Numbered from the stretch's first letter, positions 18,173 to 27,721 are shown. The stretch is 64,000 nt of DNA from DATLLJ01 sp035537875 (GCA_035537875.1 DATLLJ010000002.1:133976-197975); one strand, 5' to 3'. Numbers and translations are program-made. Notes: a model not told the origin generated them from the letters alone.

Positions 18173-19306
18173 TTACCTGGCCAGGAGGTTGAACTTCTGG
18201 ATCCGCCTGTTTTCAGGCCTGAGCGGCGTGACCTCGGTGACGTACAGGTTCCCTTTGGAGTCCGACGCCATGTGATGAAGCGTGCCGAACTCTCCGGGTG
18301 CAGAGCCCCATCTTCCGAACGCATCGAGCAGTTCCAGCGTGCGGCGGTTGAACACCATGACTTTCGCCTGACTTCGATTGCCGACGTAGAGAAAGCGCTG
18401 ATCCGGATCGGCCGAGAACGCCGTGCTCGCCGCCGTCGTGCCGTTGCCACACTCAGGCGCCCGGCACTCGCGGCCGATGAAGACCTGTGTCACGTACTTG
18501 CCATCGACCGTGAACACCTGCACTCGCTTGCCGCCGCGGTCGGAAACATAGACCAGCCCGTCGTTCGATACGCGGGCCGCATGCACCGGTTGAACGAACT
18601 GCGAAGCCCCCTGCGCATCCGCGTCGGGCAGAGCGGGGTTGGGAGGCGCGTCGGTGGGGACATTGCCGAATGCCCCCCACATCCGTTTGAACGTGCCGCT
18701 GGTCGCGTCGAACACGATCACGCGGCGGTTGCCGTAGCCGTCGGCCACGAAGAGCTCGTTGGTCTTCGCGTAGACGAAGGCATCCGCGGGTTGATTGAGA
18801 TTCTGCGTGTCCGCGTTGCCTTTACTTTGCCCGGCGCGGCCGATTTGCATGACGAACTGCCCGGTCTTGGTGAACTTGAGCACCTGATGGTCGTTGTCGC
18901 CATTGCCGCCGATCCAGACAAATCCCGCGGGATCGACGTACACGCCGTGCTCCGAATTCGGCCACTCGTAACCCCGGCCGGGGCCGCCCCACGCTTGAAC
19001 GAAATTTCCGGCCGCGTCGAACTCGAGGAGGGGCGGCGCGGCCCGCGCCTTTTCCTCGGGGCCGAGTGTGCCGGGACGTTGCAGCACCCAGACATGATCC
19101 TGGCCGTCCACGGCGACGCTGGCGACCTGTCCCAGCTGCCAGTTGTTCGGAATCTTCGGCCACCCTGGAACGACTTCGAACGTCGGCGCATCGCTCGTGG
19201 CGGGCCGCCGCGTCTGAGCGCCAATCCTGCCGTTGAACCCGCTGGCGGCTGAAATCACAAGAGTCAACCCCAGCGCTGCGACGACCGATCCTGTCGGTTG
19301 ATTCAT
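18173..19306 (-). CDS. Secreted NHL-repeat beta-propeller protein
   Basis: The protein has 377 residues with a signal peptide. Repeated blades appear as DGQDHVWVLQRPG, DPAGFVWIGGNGDNDHQVLKFTKTGQFVMQIG, TNELFVADGYGNRRVIVFD, DGLVYVSDRGGKRVQVFTVDGKYV and NLYVTEVTP, matching NHL/peptidylglycine amidating-lyase-like propellers. Such proteins are common next to exported amidohydrolases in acidobacterial genomes and may bind ligand rather than catalyse. It is 11 nt upstream of the amidohydrolase, so one operon is likely. Confidence 0.85.
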   Translation of the reverse strand: MNQPTGSVVAALGLTLVISAASGFNGRIGAQTRRPATSDAPTFEVVPGWPKIPNNWQLGQVASVAVDGQDHVWVLQRPGTLGPEEKARAAPPLLEFDAAGNFVQAWGGPGRGYEWPNSEHGVYVDPAGFVWIGGNGDNDHQVLKFTKTGQFVMQIGRAGQSKGNADTQNLNQPADAFVYAKTNELFVADGYGNRRVIVFDATSGTFKRMWGAFGNVPTDAPPNPALPDADAQGASQFVQPVHAARVSNDGLVYVSDRGGKRVQVFTVDGKYVTQVFIGRECRAPECGNGTTAASTAFSADPDQRFLYVGNRSQAKVMVFNRRTLELLDAFGRWGSAPGEFGTLHHMASDSKGNLYVTEVTPLRPENRRIQKFNLLAR

Positions 19307-19339
19307 GACCCGTTCCTCGTCTGGCTTCCAGTCGCGGCG

Positions 19340-20677
19340 TCACTTCGCCGCGGCTTCGGCATCGACATCCTTCTCCCAGTCGCTGATAAGGCGGCGGAGC
19401 TGCGACACCAGGTCTGGCCGCGTCGTCGCGAGGTCGTTTCGCTCGCCGATGTCCGCCCGCAGGTTGAAGAGCAGCAGATCGTCGCCATCGAGCAGCAGCT
19501 TCCAGTCGCCCTTTCTGACGGCCCTCTGTTGCCGAATCGGTACGTTGATGCGCCAGAACAGCGTCCGCTCGATCGGTGATGACCGGCCCTCCAGAATCGG
19601 AAGCAGGTTGATTCCTTCGAGTCGCGCATCGGCCGGCACTGGTGTTCCCGTGGCCGCCAGAATCGACATCGTCAAATCCATCGTGATACCGGTCTGCCCG
19701 CTGATCTTCCCAGTCGGCAGCCGCCCGGGCCACTTGAAGATTGCCGGCACGCGAATACCGCCTTCCCAGAGCGTGTCCTTCCGATGAAAGAGCGGCGCAT
19801 TGCGGGACAGCCACTCGCCTCCGTTGTCGTTGGTGAAGATCACCAGCGTGTTCCTGGTCAGACCGAGCGCATCCAGTTTCTGCAGGATCTGCCCGACGCC
19901 GGCGTCGGCCCGCTCGAGCATCGCGACATAATCCTTTCGCGTGGCTGGCACGAGGGCATCCGGTCCCTGGAACGCGGCGTTGTCGGGCGCCCGGGAATAA
20001 TGGTCGGGCGGCTGAAAGGGCCAGTGGGCCGCGTTGTAAGCCACTTCCAGGAAGAAGGGGCCGGCCTTCTGCTGGTCGATGAAACCGAGCGCGCGGGCGG
20101 TGATGAGGTCCGTCATGTACCCGTCTTCCTGAACGGGTCTGGTGTTTTCGAACAGGTCCGGCTGGCCGTCTCCTCGCGTGTGGGTGTAGAAGTCGATGAA
20201 CCCGCTCAGGAACCCGAAGAAGTAATCGAACCCGTGGGCGTTCGGCCCGAACTCCGGCCTGTAACCCAGATGCCATTTCCCCACGAGTCCGGTCGAATAT
20301 CCGTTGTTCTTCAGCAGCTGCGGTAGCGACCGCCCGGTCGTGGCCAGTCCCTGCTCGAGCGCTGGTCCCGCCGACCCCAGCGCACGTTCGAGACGAACGC
20401 GCTGCTGGTAGCGGCCGGTCATCAGCGCCGCTCGCGTCGGCGTGCACAGAGGTGCCGCGTAGAAATCCGTCAGCTTGACGCCATCCTTTGCCAGGCGATC
20501 GATGTTCGGCGTCTTGATGTCGGGCGCACCGTAGCTGCCGATGTCGCCGTAGCCGACATCGTCTGTGACGATCAGCACGACGTTGGGGCGTGAGGGAGTC
20601 GGTGGCTGGGACTGGGCGGCCGAACTGACCACGCCGAAAAGCACGGCAACGATGAAACACGCGGCTGGACGGCGCAC
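19340..20677 (-). CDS. Secreted arylsulfatase (formylglycine type)
   Basis: The protein has 445 residues with a signal peptide. NVVLIVTDDVGYGDIG gives the metal-binding Asp pair (39-40). CTPTR at 78-82 is the C-x-P-x-R motif whose Cys is converted to formylglycine. Later family stretches include GLVGKWHLGYRPEFGP and VIFTNDNGGEW (metal Asp-Asn). Known reaction: hydrolysis of sulfate esters. The substrate cannot be read from sequence. It needs a formylglycine-generating enzyme or anSME that is not in this window. Confidence 0.92.
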   Translation of the reverse strand: MRRPAACFIVAVLFGVVSSAAQSQPPTPSRPNVVLIVTDDVGYGDIGSYGAPDIKTPNIDRLAKDGVKLTDFYAAPLCTPTRAALMTGRYQQRVRLERALGSAGPALEQGLATTGRSLPQLLKNNGYSTGLVGKWHLGYRPEFGPNAHGFDYFFGFLSGFIDFYTHTRGDGQPDLFENTRPVQEDGYMTDLITARALGFIDQQKAGPFFLEVAYNAAHWPFQPPDHYSRAPDNAAFQGPDALVPATRKDYVAMLERADAGVGQILQKLDALGLTRNTLVIFTNDNGGEWLSRNAPLFHRKDTLWEGGIRVPAIFKWPGRLPTGKISGQTGITMDLTMSILAATGTPVPADARLEGINLLPILEGRSSPIERTLFWRINVPIRQQRAVRKGDWKLLLDGDDLLLFNLRADIGERNDLATTRPDLVSQLRRLISDWEKDVDAEAAAK

Positions 20678-20759
20678 GAGACCTCCTTGCTGGATCGCCG
20701 AAACTTCGTCGCTGCGGGACTACCCGTGAACGAGGTGGCCCCTTTCCATCAGTCCGGGC

Positions 20760-22319
20760 TCAGCGGCCGGCGTCGGGCGGGGCTTCGGCCGCACACGTGA
20801 AGCTGGACGCGGCGTCAGTGCTGCCGACCCCGTCGTACTTCGCGACCTGGCCAATCGGGCACAGCGGGCGAGTCCGGTCGATTTTGCCAGCGGTGACACG
20901 AGACGCCACGATCCGGGCCGGCTTCTGCCCGTTCTCGACCCAGTTCGAGATGGCGGCCATCCCGTCGAACGTATCGGGGCCGGGACCGCCGCCGCAGTGC
21001 AAGACCCCCGGCAGCATGAACAGCGCGATCGATTGATCCGCCCCGCTTCCAACGGCCTTCAACACGTTACGGAAATAGATGACGCTGTTCTCGGCGGGCA
21101 CCTGCGGGTCGGACCATCCGTGCCACATGAGCAGCTTGCCGCCGCGATCGAAAAACGGCGTGAGGTTGAACTCGTCCGACGCGAGCAGTCCACCGTCTTT
21201 CGTGACCGCCCGCTCGACATCGGCTGCGATGTTGGACAGCCGGAAGTCCCAACGCGGATCTTTCAGATGGAAGTTCCGCACGCGTGAGAGAGAGTTGACG
21301 AGAGGCTCCGGACCGCCCAGTGTTCCCCACTGCAGTTCCGAACCCGGCCAGAGGTGCGCGTCGAGGAGCACCTTTCCAGATGTCGGATCGGTGAACGGCG
21401 ATGTGAGCACCACGGCCGATTCAACCTGCGGCGCCGTCAAACACGAAGGACCGTCGGGGCCCTTGCAGAGAAGCGTCGCGTAATCGAATCTGCACTTCGT
21501 CGGGTTCTCGAGAACGCCGTCCTTGACGCCGTCGTCGAGGTCGCAGACCTTCATCACCGCATCGTGAATCATCGGATACTTGCTGGCGGGAATCCGGCTG
21601 GCTGGCGTGCGGTTGACCGTCAGGTTGATGCCGATGCGCGCTGCGTCGAGGCGAGCCTGATTCCACGATGCCGCGCCCGCGACGATACCCTGGAAGTCGT
21701 CGGGATATCGCTGAGCGCTCGTCAACCCATGTCTGCCGCCGCCAGAGCAGGCGTTGTAGTACGACCACCGCGGCGGGCTCCCGTAAAAGGCGCGGATCAC
21801 CGCCTTGCCCGCCAGCGCGAGCTCGTGCGTCGAGCGATACGCGAAGTCGATCAGCTTCTCGGGATGCCCCGGCATGAAATCCGCGTTGTTGCCGGCGTGA
21901 CCGGTGTCGGTACCAGCCGTCGCGTACCCCTCTGCCAACGCGGACGCCATGAGTGCATGAGGAATGGCGCCTGCGAGCCCGCCCTCGCCGACTGCCTGAA
22001 ACCTTCCGTTCCAGCGCGACTCCGGAAGCCAGACTTCGATATCGATCTCGGAGTCGTTCGACGGCCTCGCGGTGAGCTGGACCAGGCAGAAGGCGGGCAG
22101 TTTCAGGAACGGCTGACGCTGCGCGACGCGATCGGTCGCCGCCCGGTCGGTCGCAGGGTCGAATGACCCCGTCGGCACCATTCGAGCAGCGGTTACGGAC
22201 GTCGCTGGAAGCGAAAGCTGCGTCAGGTTCTCGCAGCGCGTGACGCTTTGCGCCAGTGCGGCGCGAGCGACAATCAGCGCGAGAAGCAGCGTCGCGAACG
22301 TCACAGAGCGCGCATGCAT
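20760..22319 (-). CDS. Secreted tannase/feruloyl esterase family protein
   Basis: The protein has 519 residues with a signal peptide (VTFATLLLALIVARAALAQ). The nucleophile Ser192 is in YYNACSGGGRHG, flanked by the Cys of the family CS motif. The calcium-site-like DLDDGVKDGVLENPTKC and the C-terminal MLPGVLHCGGGPGPD with catalytic His also match. Known family reaction: hydrolysis of gallate or ferulate esters. Together with the sulfatase and amidohydrolase it suggests extracellular breakdown of decorated phenolics. Confidence 0.88.
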   Translation of the reverse strand: MHARSVTFATLLLALIVARAALAQSVTRCENLTQLSLPATSVTAARMVPTGSFDPATDRAATDRVAQRQPFLKLPAFCLVQLTARPSNDSEIDIEVWLPESRWNGRFQAVGEGGLAGAIPHALMASALAEGYATAGTDTGHAGNNADFMPGHPEKLIDFAYRSTHELALAGKAVIRAFYGSPPRWSYYNACSGGGRHGLTSAQRYPDDFQGIVAGAASWNQARLDAARIGINLTVNRTPASRIPASKYPMIHDAVMKVCDLDDGVKDGVLENPTKCRFDYATLLCKGPDGPSCLTAPQVESAVVLTSPFTDPTSGKVLLDAHLWPGSELQWGTLGGPEPLVNSLSRVRNFHLKDPRWDFRLSNIAADVERAVTKDGGLLASDEFNLTPFFDRGGKLLMWHGWSDPQVPAENSVIYFRNVLKAVGSGADQSIALFMLPGVLHCGGGPGPDTFDGMAAISNWVENGQKPARIVASRVTAGKIDRTRPLCPIGQVAKYDGVGSTDAASSFTCAAEAPPDAGR

Positions 22320-22354
22320 CGCTCCCCCGGAACCGGTTGGAGTAACTCGACCGA

Positions 22355-22861
22355 CTAGACTGCCGCTGCCGGCGCATCCACGCCAGCCCAGAGGTTCATC
22401 GTGGTCAGCTCTTCGCGTCCGCACGCCTTGAGATAGAGGAAGAGCTGTGTACGATACGCGGCGTAGCCGCAGAGCACGACGTTCACGAGAAACGCACCGC
22501 GCGAGCTGGCATTGCCGAACATCGTGATCTCGTCCCGAAAATCGGCGTCGGCGACGTCGTTCAGGAGCCTCGGAAAGGCGTCGGACTGGGCGGCGATCGC
22601 GGCCAGCGTCTGATCGAAATCCATCTTGTCCACCGCCTGCTTGGCTGTGGTCCAGGCAGCGGGATCGAACGTGCCGATCTTGGCCGCCTCTACGAGCGAC
22701 GGTCCCATGATGGTCAGATACTTGAGGAGCTCAATCGTGCTGCGCTGCTTCGATGTCGGGCGATAGTCCAGCTTCGTGCGGTCGATCTTCCCCGCCAGGT
22801 GCAGCAGGATGCGAACTTCCTTTTGGAACGCGCCAATCAGTTCGGCCTTGGTCAGGACCAT
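22355..22861 (-). CDS. DUF1993 (DinB-like) protein
   Basis: The protein has 168 residues, all helical, with KLDYRPTSKQRSTIELLKYLTIMGPS and TFDPAAWTTAK, typical of DUF1993, a four-helix DinB relative. Function of the family is not established. GAGGAAA precedes the ATG at 22861. A longer reading of this frame upstream overlaps the VOC gene in another phase and is rejected. Confidence 0.8.
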   Translation of the reverse strand: MVLTKAELIGAFQKEVRILLHLAGKIDRTKLDYRPTSKQRSTIELLKYLTIMGPSLVEAAKIGTFDPAAWTTAKQAVDKMDFDQTLAAIAAQSDAFPRLLNDVADADFRDEITMFGNASSRGAFLVNVVLCGYAAYRTQLFLYLKACGREELTTMNLWAGVDAPAAAV

Positions 22862-22920
22862 GGTTTCCTCGAGAGAAAGAAGGAATTGGGAGCGCAGAAT
22901 ATCATGGGAGAGATGCCTTC

Positions 22921-23334
22921 CTACTCCCCGTTTGCGATCCCACGGCTGATTCTGAAGACGTGGCCGTCGGGGTGCCGAACGTGCATCTCCCGAACGTTCC
23001 ACGGCATGTCGGTCGGCGGCCAGGTAATCTCGAGACCCTGCTCGAGACAGCGCGTGTGAACGGCGTCCACGTCGTCCACCCAGATCGACATCCAGACGCC
23101 CTTCTCCGCGGCATCGCTCCCTCCGGGTCCAAACGTGCGGGTGAGCGTGCTCTTGCCGCGACCGCCCTGAGCGTTCTCGCACAGGAAGATCTCGCACTCG
23201 CCGGAACAGACGCCGCCAAAGTCCGGCGGCGTGCCCCACTCCCAGGCCTTTTCCCATCCAAGTCTCTCGAACCACGCGAAGCTTTCCTGAATGTTCGAGA
23301 CGTTCAGAATCGGCGTGAGTCGTTTGGCGAGCAT
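22921..23334 (-). CDS. VOC family (bleomycin-resistance-like) protein
   Basis: The protein has 137 residues: LTPILNVSNIQESFAWFERLGWEK opens the first beta-alpha-beta unit, and MSIWVDDVDAVHTRCLEQGLE plus MHVRHPDGHVFRISR form the second. The domain is complete, in contrast to two VOC fragments elsewhere in this window. It may bind and sequester a small molecule or be an enzyme; no substrate is evident. Confidence 0.88.
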   Translation of the reverse strand: MLAKRLTPILNVSNIQESFAWFERLGWEKAWEWGTPPDFGGVCSGECEIFLCENAQGGRGKSTLTRTFGPGGSDAAEKGVWMSIWVDDVDAVHTRCLEQGLEITWPPTDMPWNVREMHVRHPDGHVFRISRGIANGE

Positions 23335-23364
23335 GTCCGGCCTCCTATGAAGGATGGGTCGACC

Positions 23365-24336
23365 TCAATGCCGCAGTGCTGCAAGCTCGTTCGCGACGCG
23401 AACGAGATCGAGGTGGTTGATTCGCTCGACGATTTCGTACCACTGCTGGTTGACGGTGTTCGGATAGATAGCCCCCAGGATGGCGCCGGCAATCGACCCG
23501 ACGGAGTCGCTGTCTCCACCGATGTTCGCGGCCAGCAGAATCGCGTCCTCCGCAGAGCGCATCCTGGTCGCGAGTCCCAGCGCCAGCGGCACGATTGTCA
23601 GAGGCTGATTCGGAAAGAAGCGGGCTGCGACCTCCGCCGGGCGCAGCCGCGCGCGGCCGAGCGCGTCGTACACGGAGCGCATCGCCGGTGCGAACGTCGG
23701 GGCCATCGGTCCAGGCCATCGGCGCTCGGCCTCTTTGGCGGCATGTTCGGCAAATCCGAAGACGTCCGCCGGGGAGGCGCCATCGATGGCTGCCGAGACA
23801 GCCGCAGCCGTAGACGCCGCGCCGGCGATCGCCAGGGATCCTCCGTGAGTCGAGATGGAAGCTTCGCGCGCACCGCTGACGAGCTCGTCGAGACGGTCCG
23901 AGCGATACAAGATACCAACCGGTGCCACGCGTATGGCGGCGCCGCACCCCTCGTGCTCGGTAGTCGTCCGGGTCGAATCGGCGGCCTGGTGGAAATCCCA
24001 CAGCGATTTGACGCCCGGATGGACGCTCTTTGTACAGCGGAGCATTTCGCTTCCGATGCTCACGTGCGAGACAGTGCCGGTGGTAAGGATGGCTCTCGCA
24101 ACGGCGAGCGTTCGTTCGGTATCGTCGGTCGTCTCGCCGATGCGCCACTCGTGCCGCGCGTTCCCTTTGTATCTCGGGACGACCGCGCCAGGCCGGCCTT
24201 CGAATCCTCCGATGCCGTGCGGGTAGTGACGTCGTACCGCTTCGTGAGCGAGCATCTCGGACTGTTTGCCGACGGCATCGCCGACGGCGACGCCCTCGAG
24301 GCAGCCGATCACGCGACCGACCCGCGCGAGGCTCAT
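23365..24336 (-). CDS. ADP-ribosylglycohydrolase family protein
   Basis: The protein has about 323 residues. RVGRVIGCLEGVAVGDAVGKQSE opens the family, WRIGETTDDTERTLAVA holds the first metal site (Thr/Asp/Asp), and ANIGGDSDSVGSIAGAILGA the second. Known members remove ADP-ribose from arginine or serine, or act on ADP-ribosylated DNA or tRNA ends. The ATG at 24336 fits the family N-terminus; an in-frame ATG at 24408 is possible. No partner ADP-ribosyltransferase is visible nearby. Confidence 0.88.
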   Translation of the reverse strand: MSLARVGRVIGCLEGVAVGDAVGKQSEMLAHEAVRRHYPHGIGGFEGRPGAVVPRYKGNARHEWRIGETTDDTERTLAVARAILTTGTVSHVSIGSEMLRCTKSVHPGVKSLWDFHQAADSTRTTTEHEGCGAAIRVAPVGILYRSDRLDELVSGAREASISTHGGSLAIAGAASTAAAVSAAIDGASPADVFGFAEHAAKEAERRWPGPMAPTFAPAMRSVYDALGRARLRPAEVAARFFPNQPLTIVPLALGLATRMRSAEDAILLAANIGGDSDSVGSIAGAILGAIYPNTVNQQWYEIVERINHLDLVRVANELAALRH

Positions 24337-24484
24337 GGGCGAACGGCGAGGGTTCGAAGCCTTGATGAGCGCGTGCAGGCGCGAGACAGGCCAGACGACA
24401 TCGGGCAACGACTATACGCGACTGCCAGGCCGTTAGGATGGAAATCGAATCGTGGAGCGCGTACGGGCTCTCCGAAGCAGGGAA

Positions 24485-24515
24485 TCGGCGGCCGGCACCA
24501 GTGACCGGCCGCCGA
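24485..24515 (-). terminator. Strong GC hairpin after the CTPGYWK lipoprotein gene
   Basis: An 11-bp perfect stem (TCGGCGGCCGG with its complement) encloses a 9-nt loop, 17 nt past the stop at 24533. The U tract is poor, so termination may be Rho-assisted, but the stem is among the strongest in the window. Confidence 0.5.
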
Positions 24516-24532
24516 ATCTGATCAACTCGGGT

Positions 24533-25468
24533 CTAGTTGAGCGGGCAGCCGGCCCTGTTCCACTTGTCCAACTGCTGCGCATCGGTGAAGGTCAGGATCG
24601 CCTCGTAGCTGATCGGATAGCCGACCTGAGAGTGCAGCGCGTTCAGGATGGCCGCGGCTCGGGCCCGCGAGAGCGCGTCACCGTCATCTTCCGCCGACAA
24701 CGCCACCAGCATCGTCTGGCTCCCGTCGCCGCTCCACGGCGTCAGGTCATCTGGAGCAAACCCCACCCATGAGTCGAAGTGTTGCGGCTGCTTCCAGTAA
24801 CCTGGTGTGCAGCCACCATCGCCAGGGTAGGACGGTGGCGGCGGAGGCGTCGGAGGCGCCAACGACTCACAGCTCACATCCTGGTTCTGGTGCGCCATCA
24901 GCGGGACAACGAACCCGGGCTGCCCTTCCTCGCGCGGGTGGATCTTGATGGCGCCGCTTTCAATGCCCTCGACCGTGATCCCGCCGTAGAAGTCTGTCTG
25001 GAAACAACCTGTGGCGTTGGGAAACGCGAGCGAACCGTACTCGCCAGACCGCAGGGAAACCGTTTGGAGCCCGAGGAGAGTCTGGTCGATCACAGCCGGC
25101 GAATCACGCCGAAACAGCGCGAAGACATAGCTCACGATGCGGTCGGTGCAGGGTGAGCCGTTGTAGAAGCGCACCGACCGACCGTCCTCGGCCATCCAGA
25201 TCGACGTGTTCGCGCTCTCGCTGCAGTTCAGTGCATCTGGCTCGGTCGAGACCGGTTGAGTGCCCACCGGCGCCGGCGCGTCGCCGCCCAGTTCGCGGGC
25301 ATTCATGCTCACCGGCTGCGGTGCCGTCAGCTGTGCGTTGCTGCAAGCGGCGCTGGCGAGCAGCGCGAGAACGACGGCCATTCGACGTGGGACAAGCGTT
25401 GTGTCCCGGCGTTTCAGCGGCCGGTGCCTGTTCGATACGTTGTGAATGCCGGACACAAAATGCGACAT
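24533..25468 (-). CDS. Secreted/lipoprotein with CTPGYWK motif
   Basis: The frame gives about 311 residues from ATG 25468. A basic N-region precedes AVVLALLASAACSNAQ, a probable lipoprotein signal. The middle part (YNGSPCTDRIVSYVFALFR...) looks like a beta-sandwich. After a Pro-rich linker (TPPPPPSYPGDGG) comes CTPGYWKQPQHFDSW, a motif found near the C-termini of many secreted proteins of unknown role, followed by a helical end (AAAILNALHSQVGYPISYEAIL). Start is uncertain; ATG at about residue 24 of this reading is an alternative. No function assigned. Confidence 0.65.
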   Translation of the reverse strand: MSHFVSGIHNVSNRHRPLKRRDTTLVPRRMAVVLALLASAACSNAQLTAPQPVSMNARELGGDAPAPVGTQPVSTEPDALNCSESANTSIWMAEDGRSVRFYNGSPCTDRIVSYVFALFRRDSPAVIDQTLLGLQTVSLRSGEYGSLAFPNATGCFQTDFYGGITVEGIESGAIKIHPREEGQPGFVVPLMAHQNQDVSCESLAPPTPPPPPSYPGDGGCTPGYWKQPQHFDSWVGFAPDDLTPWSGDGSQTMLVALSAEDDGDALSRARAAAILNALHSQVGYPISYEAILTFTDAQQLDKWNRAGCPLN

Positions 25469-25968
25469 GGTGACTTCGCGCTCTTTCGTGCTGCCCGAGT
25501 CGATCATCCGCAGGTGAATTCGGCAAGTGTTGCGCCACTGATCGCGCTCGCGTCCAACACGTTCATCGTCAACGCTGTAGACGCCGGATCGCGGCGCCGT
25601 ATTTGACAGGGGAGTCCCTCGAGCGCGAAACAAAAGCCCGCTCACGGTCAGAACAATCCAACCAGGGCGCACCACGTTGTTCTTCCCATTGGGCGACTGG
25701 ACGTGCCGTTTGTGTCGACGGATGGAACAGAGGTCCGGACGGTCACGAGCCGACGTCGGTCGGACCCCAGAAGCCGCGGATCGAACCAGATCTCTTCAGA
25801 GGAACCGGGCGGAGGCGCGCCGAATGTGCGTCGACGGGCCGATGGCACCGGGCAGCGAATAGGCGAGGGCCACGATGCCGCTGCCAGGCAATGTCTGTTG
25901 ATCGGCCAGCGTCAACTTCGCCGCGGCGCCTGGCGGAAGAAGGGTTCGAGCAAGAATGTGCATTCTTG
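25469..25968. other. 500-bp region without a convincing gene
   Basis: Two short minus-strand frames, one reading LTLADQQTLPGSGIVALAYSLPGA and a second in another phase reading PGSSEEIWFDPRLLGSDRRR, look protein-like and could be pieces of one decayed gene separated by a frameshift near 25830. Neither has a good start or full domain. The left part should carry the promoter of the gene starting at 25468. Confidence 0.3.
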
Positions 25969-27639
25969 TCACGGCGCCGCGGGCGTGACGCATCTGAAAC
26001 TTGCCGCGATGTTCACGTCGCCGGAGCCGTTGTACTTGGGCCAGGCGGGATAGACGCACAGCGGCCGGCTGCGATTACTGCCCTTGTTCGCGTCCACGGC
26101 GCTCAAGGTGCCTGGAGCGTTGCCTCTGTCGACCCACACGTCGAGCGCGCCGAGCGCATCGAACTTGGCGTTGAACACGCCGTTGCCGTGGCCGAATCCC
26201 GGAATGTGGTAGAAGCGCACGAACGAATCGAGCGTCGTCTGGCCGAAGCGGGTGACCAGCCGGTTGTAGTAGTCGAGCGTGTTGTACGGTGTGATCGAAT
26301 CGTCAATCGCGCCGACCATCAGGATCAGCTTGCCGCCCTTGCTCATGAATTGAGTCAGGTCGACGCTGTTCGCGTCGAGGATTGTCGAGACCTCGACGAT
26401 GCGTGCGGCCCACTGGTTGGGGTCGAACGTCAGCGTGTTCAGCGTCAGGTTTCTGGTGATGATGTATCGAATCGTCGCATCCGAGGGCCTGTACTGGAAC
26501 GCGTCCCCCTGGGCAGGAGGAAACGACGGCGTCGGCGAGTTGCCGAGCGTGTTGGCGAGAAACGTCGCGCCGTCCAGAACGGGCCACTTCGGGAACGTCG
26601 TCAGCCCGCCGGCTACGGGAAACGGGAGCGAGAACGGTGAGTTGATCGCATCGACGGCGGCGAGCTGCGCGTCTGACAGGCACGAATCGCCCGAGTCGCT
26701 GCCATCGGCGCAGCGAAGCCTCGCCCTCACGGCGTCGATCGTGAACACCCTGTTGCACCCCGCCACGTCGCCGATGATGCCGTCCTCGAGCGCGTCCAGC
26801 CCGTCACAGGCCGAATAGACGGCAGCAACCAGCGTGTTGACCTTGTTGGGGTTGATCCACGATTCTTTCGTCCTGTAGAGCGCTTTCGCAAAGTGGTTCG
26901 CGGCAAGATGCAGCAATGTCACGTTGTATGCCGGATACAACGAGACGACGCCGTCGAAATCGGCGGGGTACTTCTGCGCGGCGATCAGGGCTTCGTGACC
27001 TCCTTGAGAGCCGCCGATGAAGTACGAGTGTCGGGACGCCATACCGTAGCGCAGGCGAGTCAGGTGGACGCCGACGTCGTGCGTCTTCTTCACCTGGAGG
27101 TGGCCGAAATTGGCCAGCGACTCGGCGTTCAGCGCAAACGTGCCGTCAAACCCCGTGCCCTCGTGTCCCGAGTCGCTGCCGAGGGTGACGTAACCCTGCG
27201 CCAGCGGCGTCGGGGCGGTCGGCACCTGGTTGCTCGCGCCGCCGAGGCCGGTCACGACGGATCCGTCGAACCCGCCGCCGCCCATCTGCAGTGAGCGGTT
27301 GTTCCAGGTGGTCGGAAGATTGATCTGAAACCTGATCGGCGGCGCGAGCGGATCGACAGGGTGAATCGACCCGAGCACCTTGCAGAATTCGCCGTTTGCG
27401 TTTCCAGCCTCGGTCGCGGAGACGAGCGACGCCGCCACGACCACCGCGCCGCCCGTCGGGAGCCCGATGGCTTCACGCGGAATCACCGTGTTCTGAAGGG
27501 CAGAACACAACTCCCGGGGCGACCGTCCGATCCGTCGATCAGCTGTTTGCGCGAGAGCGACATCCGGGGCGCCGGCTCTCCAGAAGAACAGCGTCGCGCC
27601 TGCCAATGTCGCCATCGCCAGCCGGGTCGCGGATCTCAT
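25969..27639 (-). CDS. Secreted tannase/feruloyl esterase family protein (second copy)
   Basis: The protein has 556 residues with a signal peptide. Ser211 in YFIGGSQGGHEAL is the nucleophile, replacing the CSGGG form of the 20760 paralogue; DALEDGIIGDVAGC is the calcium-site region and YHIPGFGHGNGVF carries the catalytic His. The protein is about 35 residues longer than its paralogue. Tannase-family hydrolysis of a phenolic ester is the family expectation, but the exact substrate is unknown. Confidence 0.85.
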   Translation of the reverse strand: MRSATRLAMATLAGATLFFWRAGAPDVALAQTADRRIGRSPRELCSALQNTVIPREAIGLPTGGAVVVAASLVSATEAGNANGEFCKVLGSIHPVDPLAPPIRFQINLPTTWNNRSLQMGGGGFDGSVVTGLGGASNQVPTAPTPLAQGYVTLGSDSGHEGTGFDGTFALNAESLANFGHLQVKKTHDVGVHLTRLRYGMASRHSYFIGGSQGGHEALIAAQKYPADFDGVVSLYPAYNVTLLHLAANHFAKALYRTKESWINPNKVNTLVAAVYSACDGLDALEDGIIGDVAGCNRVFTIDAVRARLRCADGSDSGDSCLSDAQLAAVDAINSPFSLPFPVAGGLTTFPKWPVLDGATFLANTLGNSPTPSFPPAQGDAFQYRPSDATIRYIITRNLTLNTLTFDPNQWAARIVEVSTILDANSVDLTQFMSKGGKLILMVGAIDDSITPYNTLDYYNRLVTRFGQTTLDSFVRFYHIPGFGHGNGVFNAKFDALGALDVWVDRGNAPGTLSAVDANKGSNRSRPLCVYPAWPKYNGSGDVNIAASFRCVTPAAP

Positions 27640-27721
27640 GGAACCACCTCCTCCGGCTCAGCCCAGTCACTGGAGCTTCGGGACGCCTGCAGTGTAAACG
27701 ATTCGACATGCCGGCCGAAGT

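Noticed and set aside
22753..24504. Plus-strand frame of 583 codons
   Set aside because: It crosses three minus-strand genes with clear domains (DUF1993, VOC and ADP-ribosylglycohydrolase); no recognisable domain of its own.
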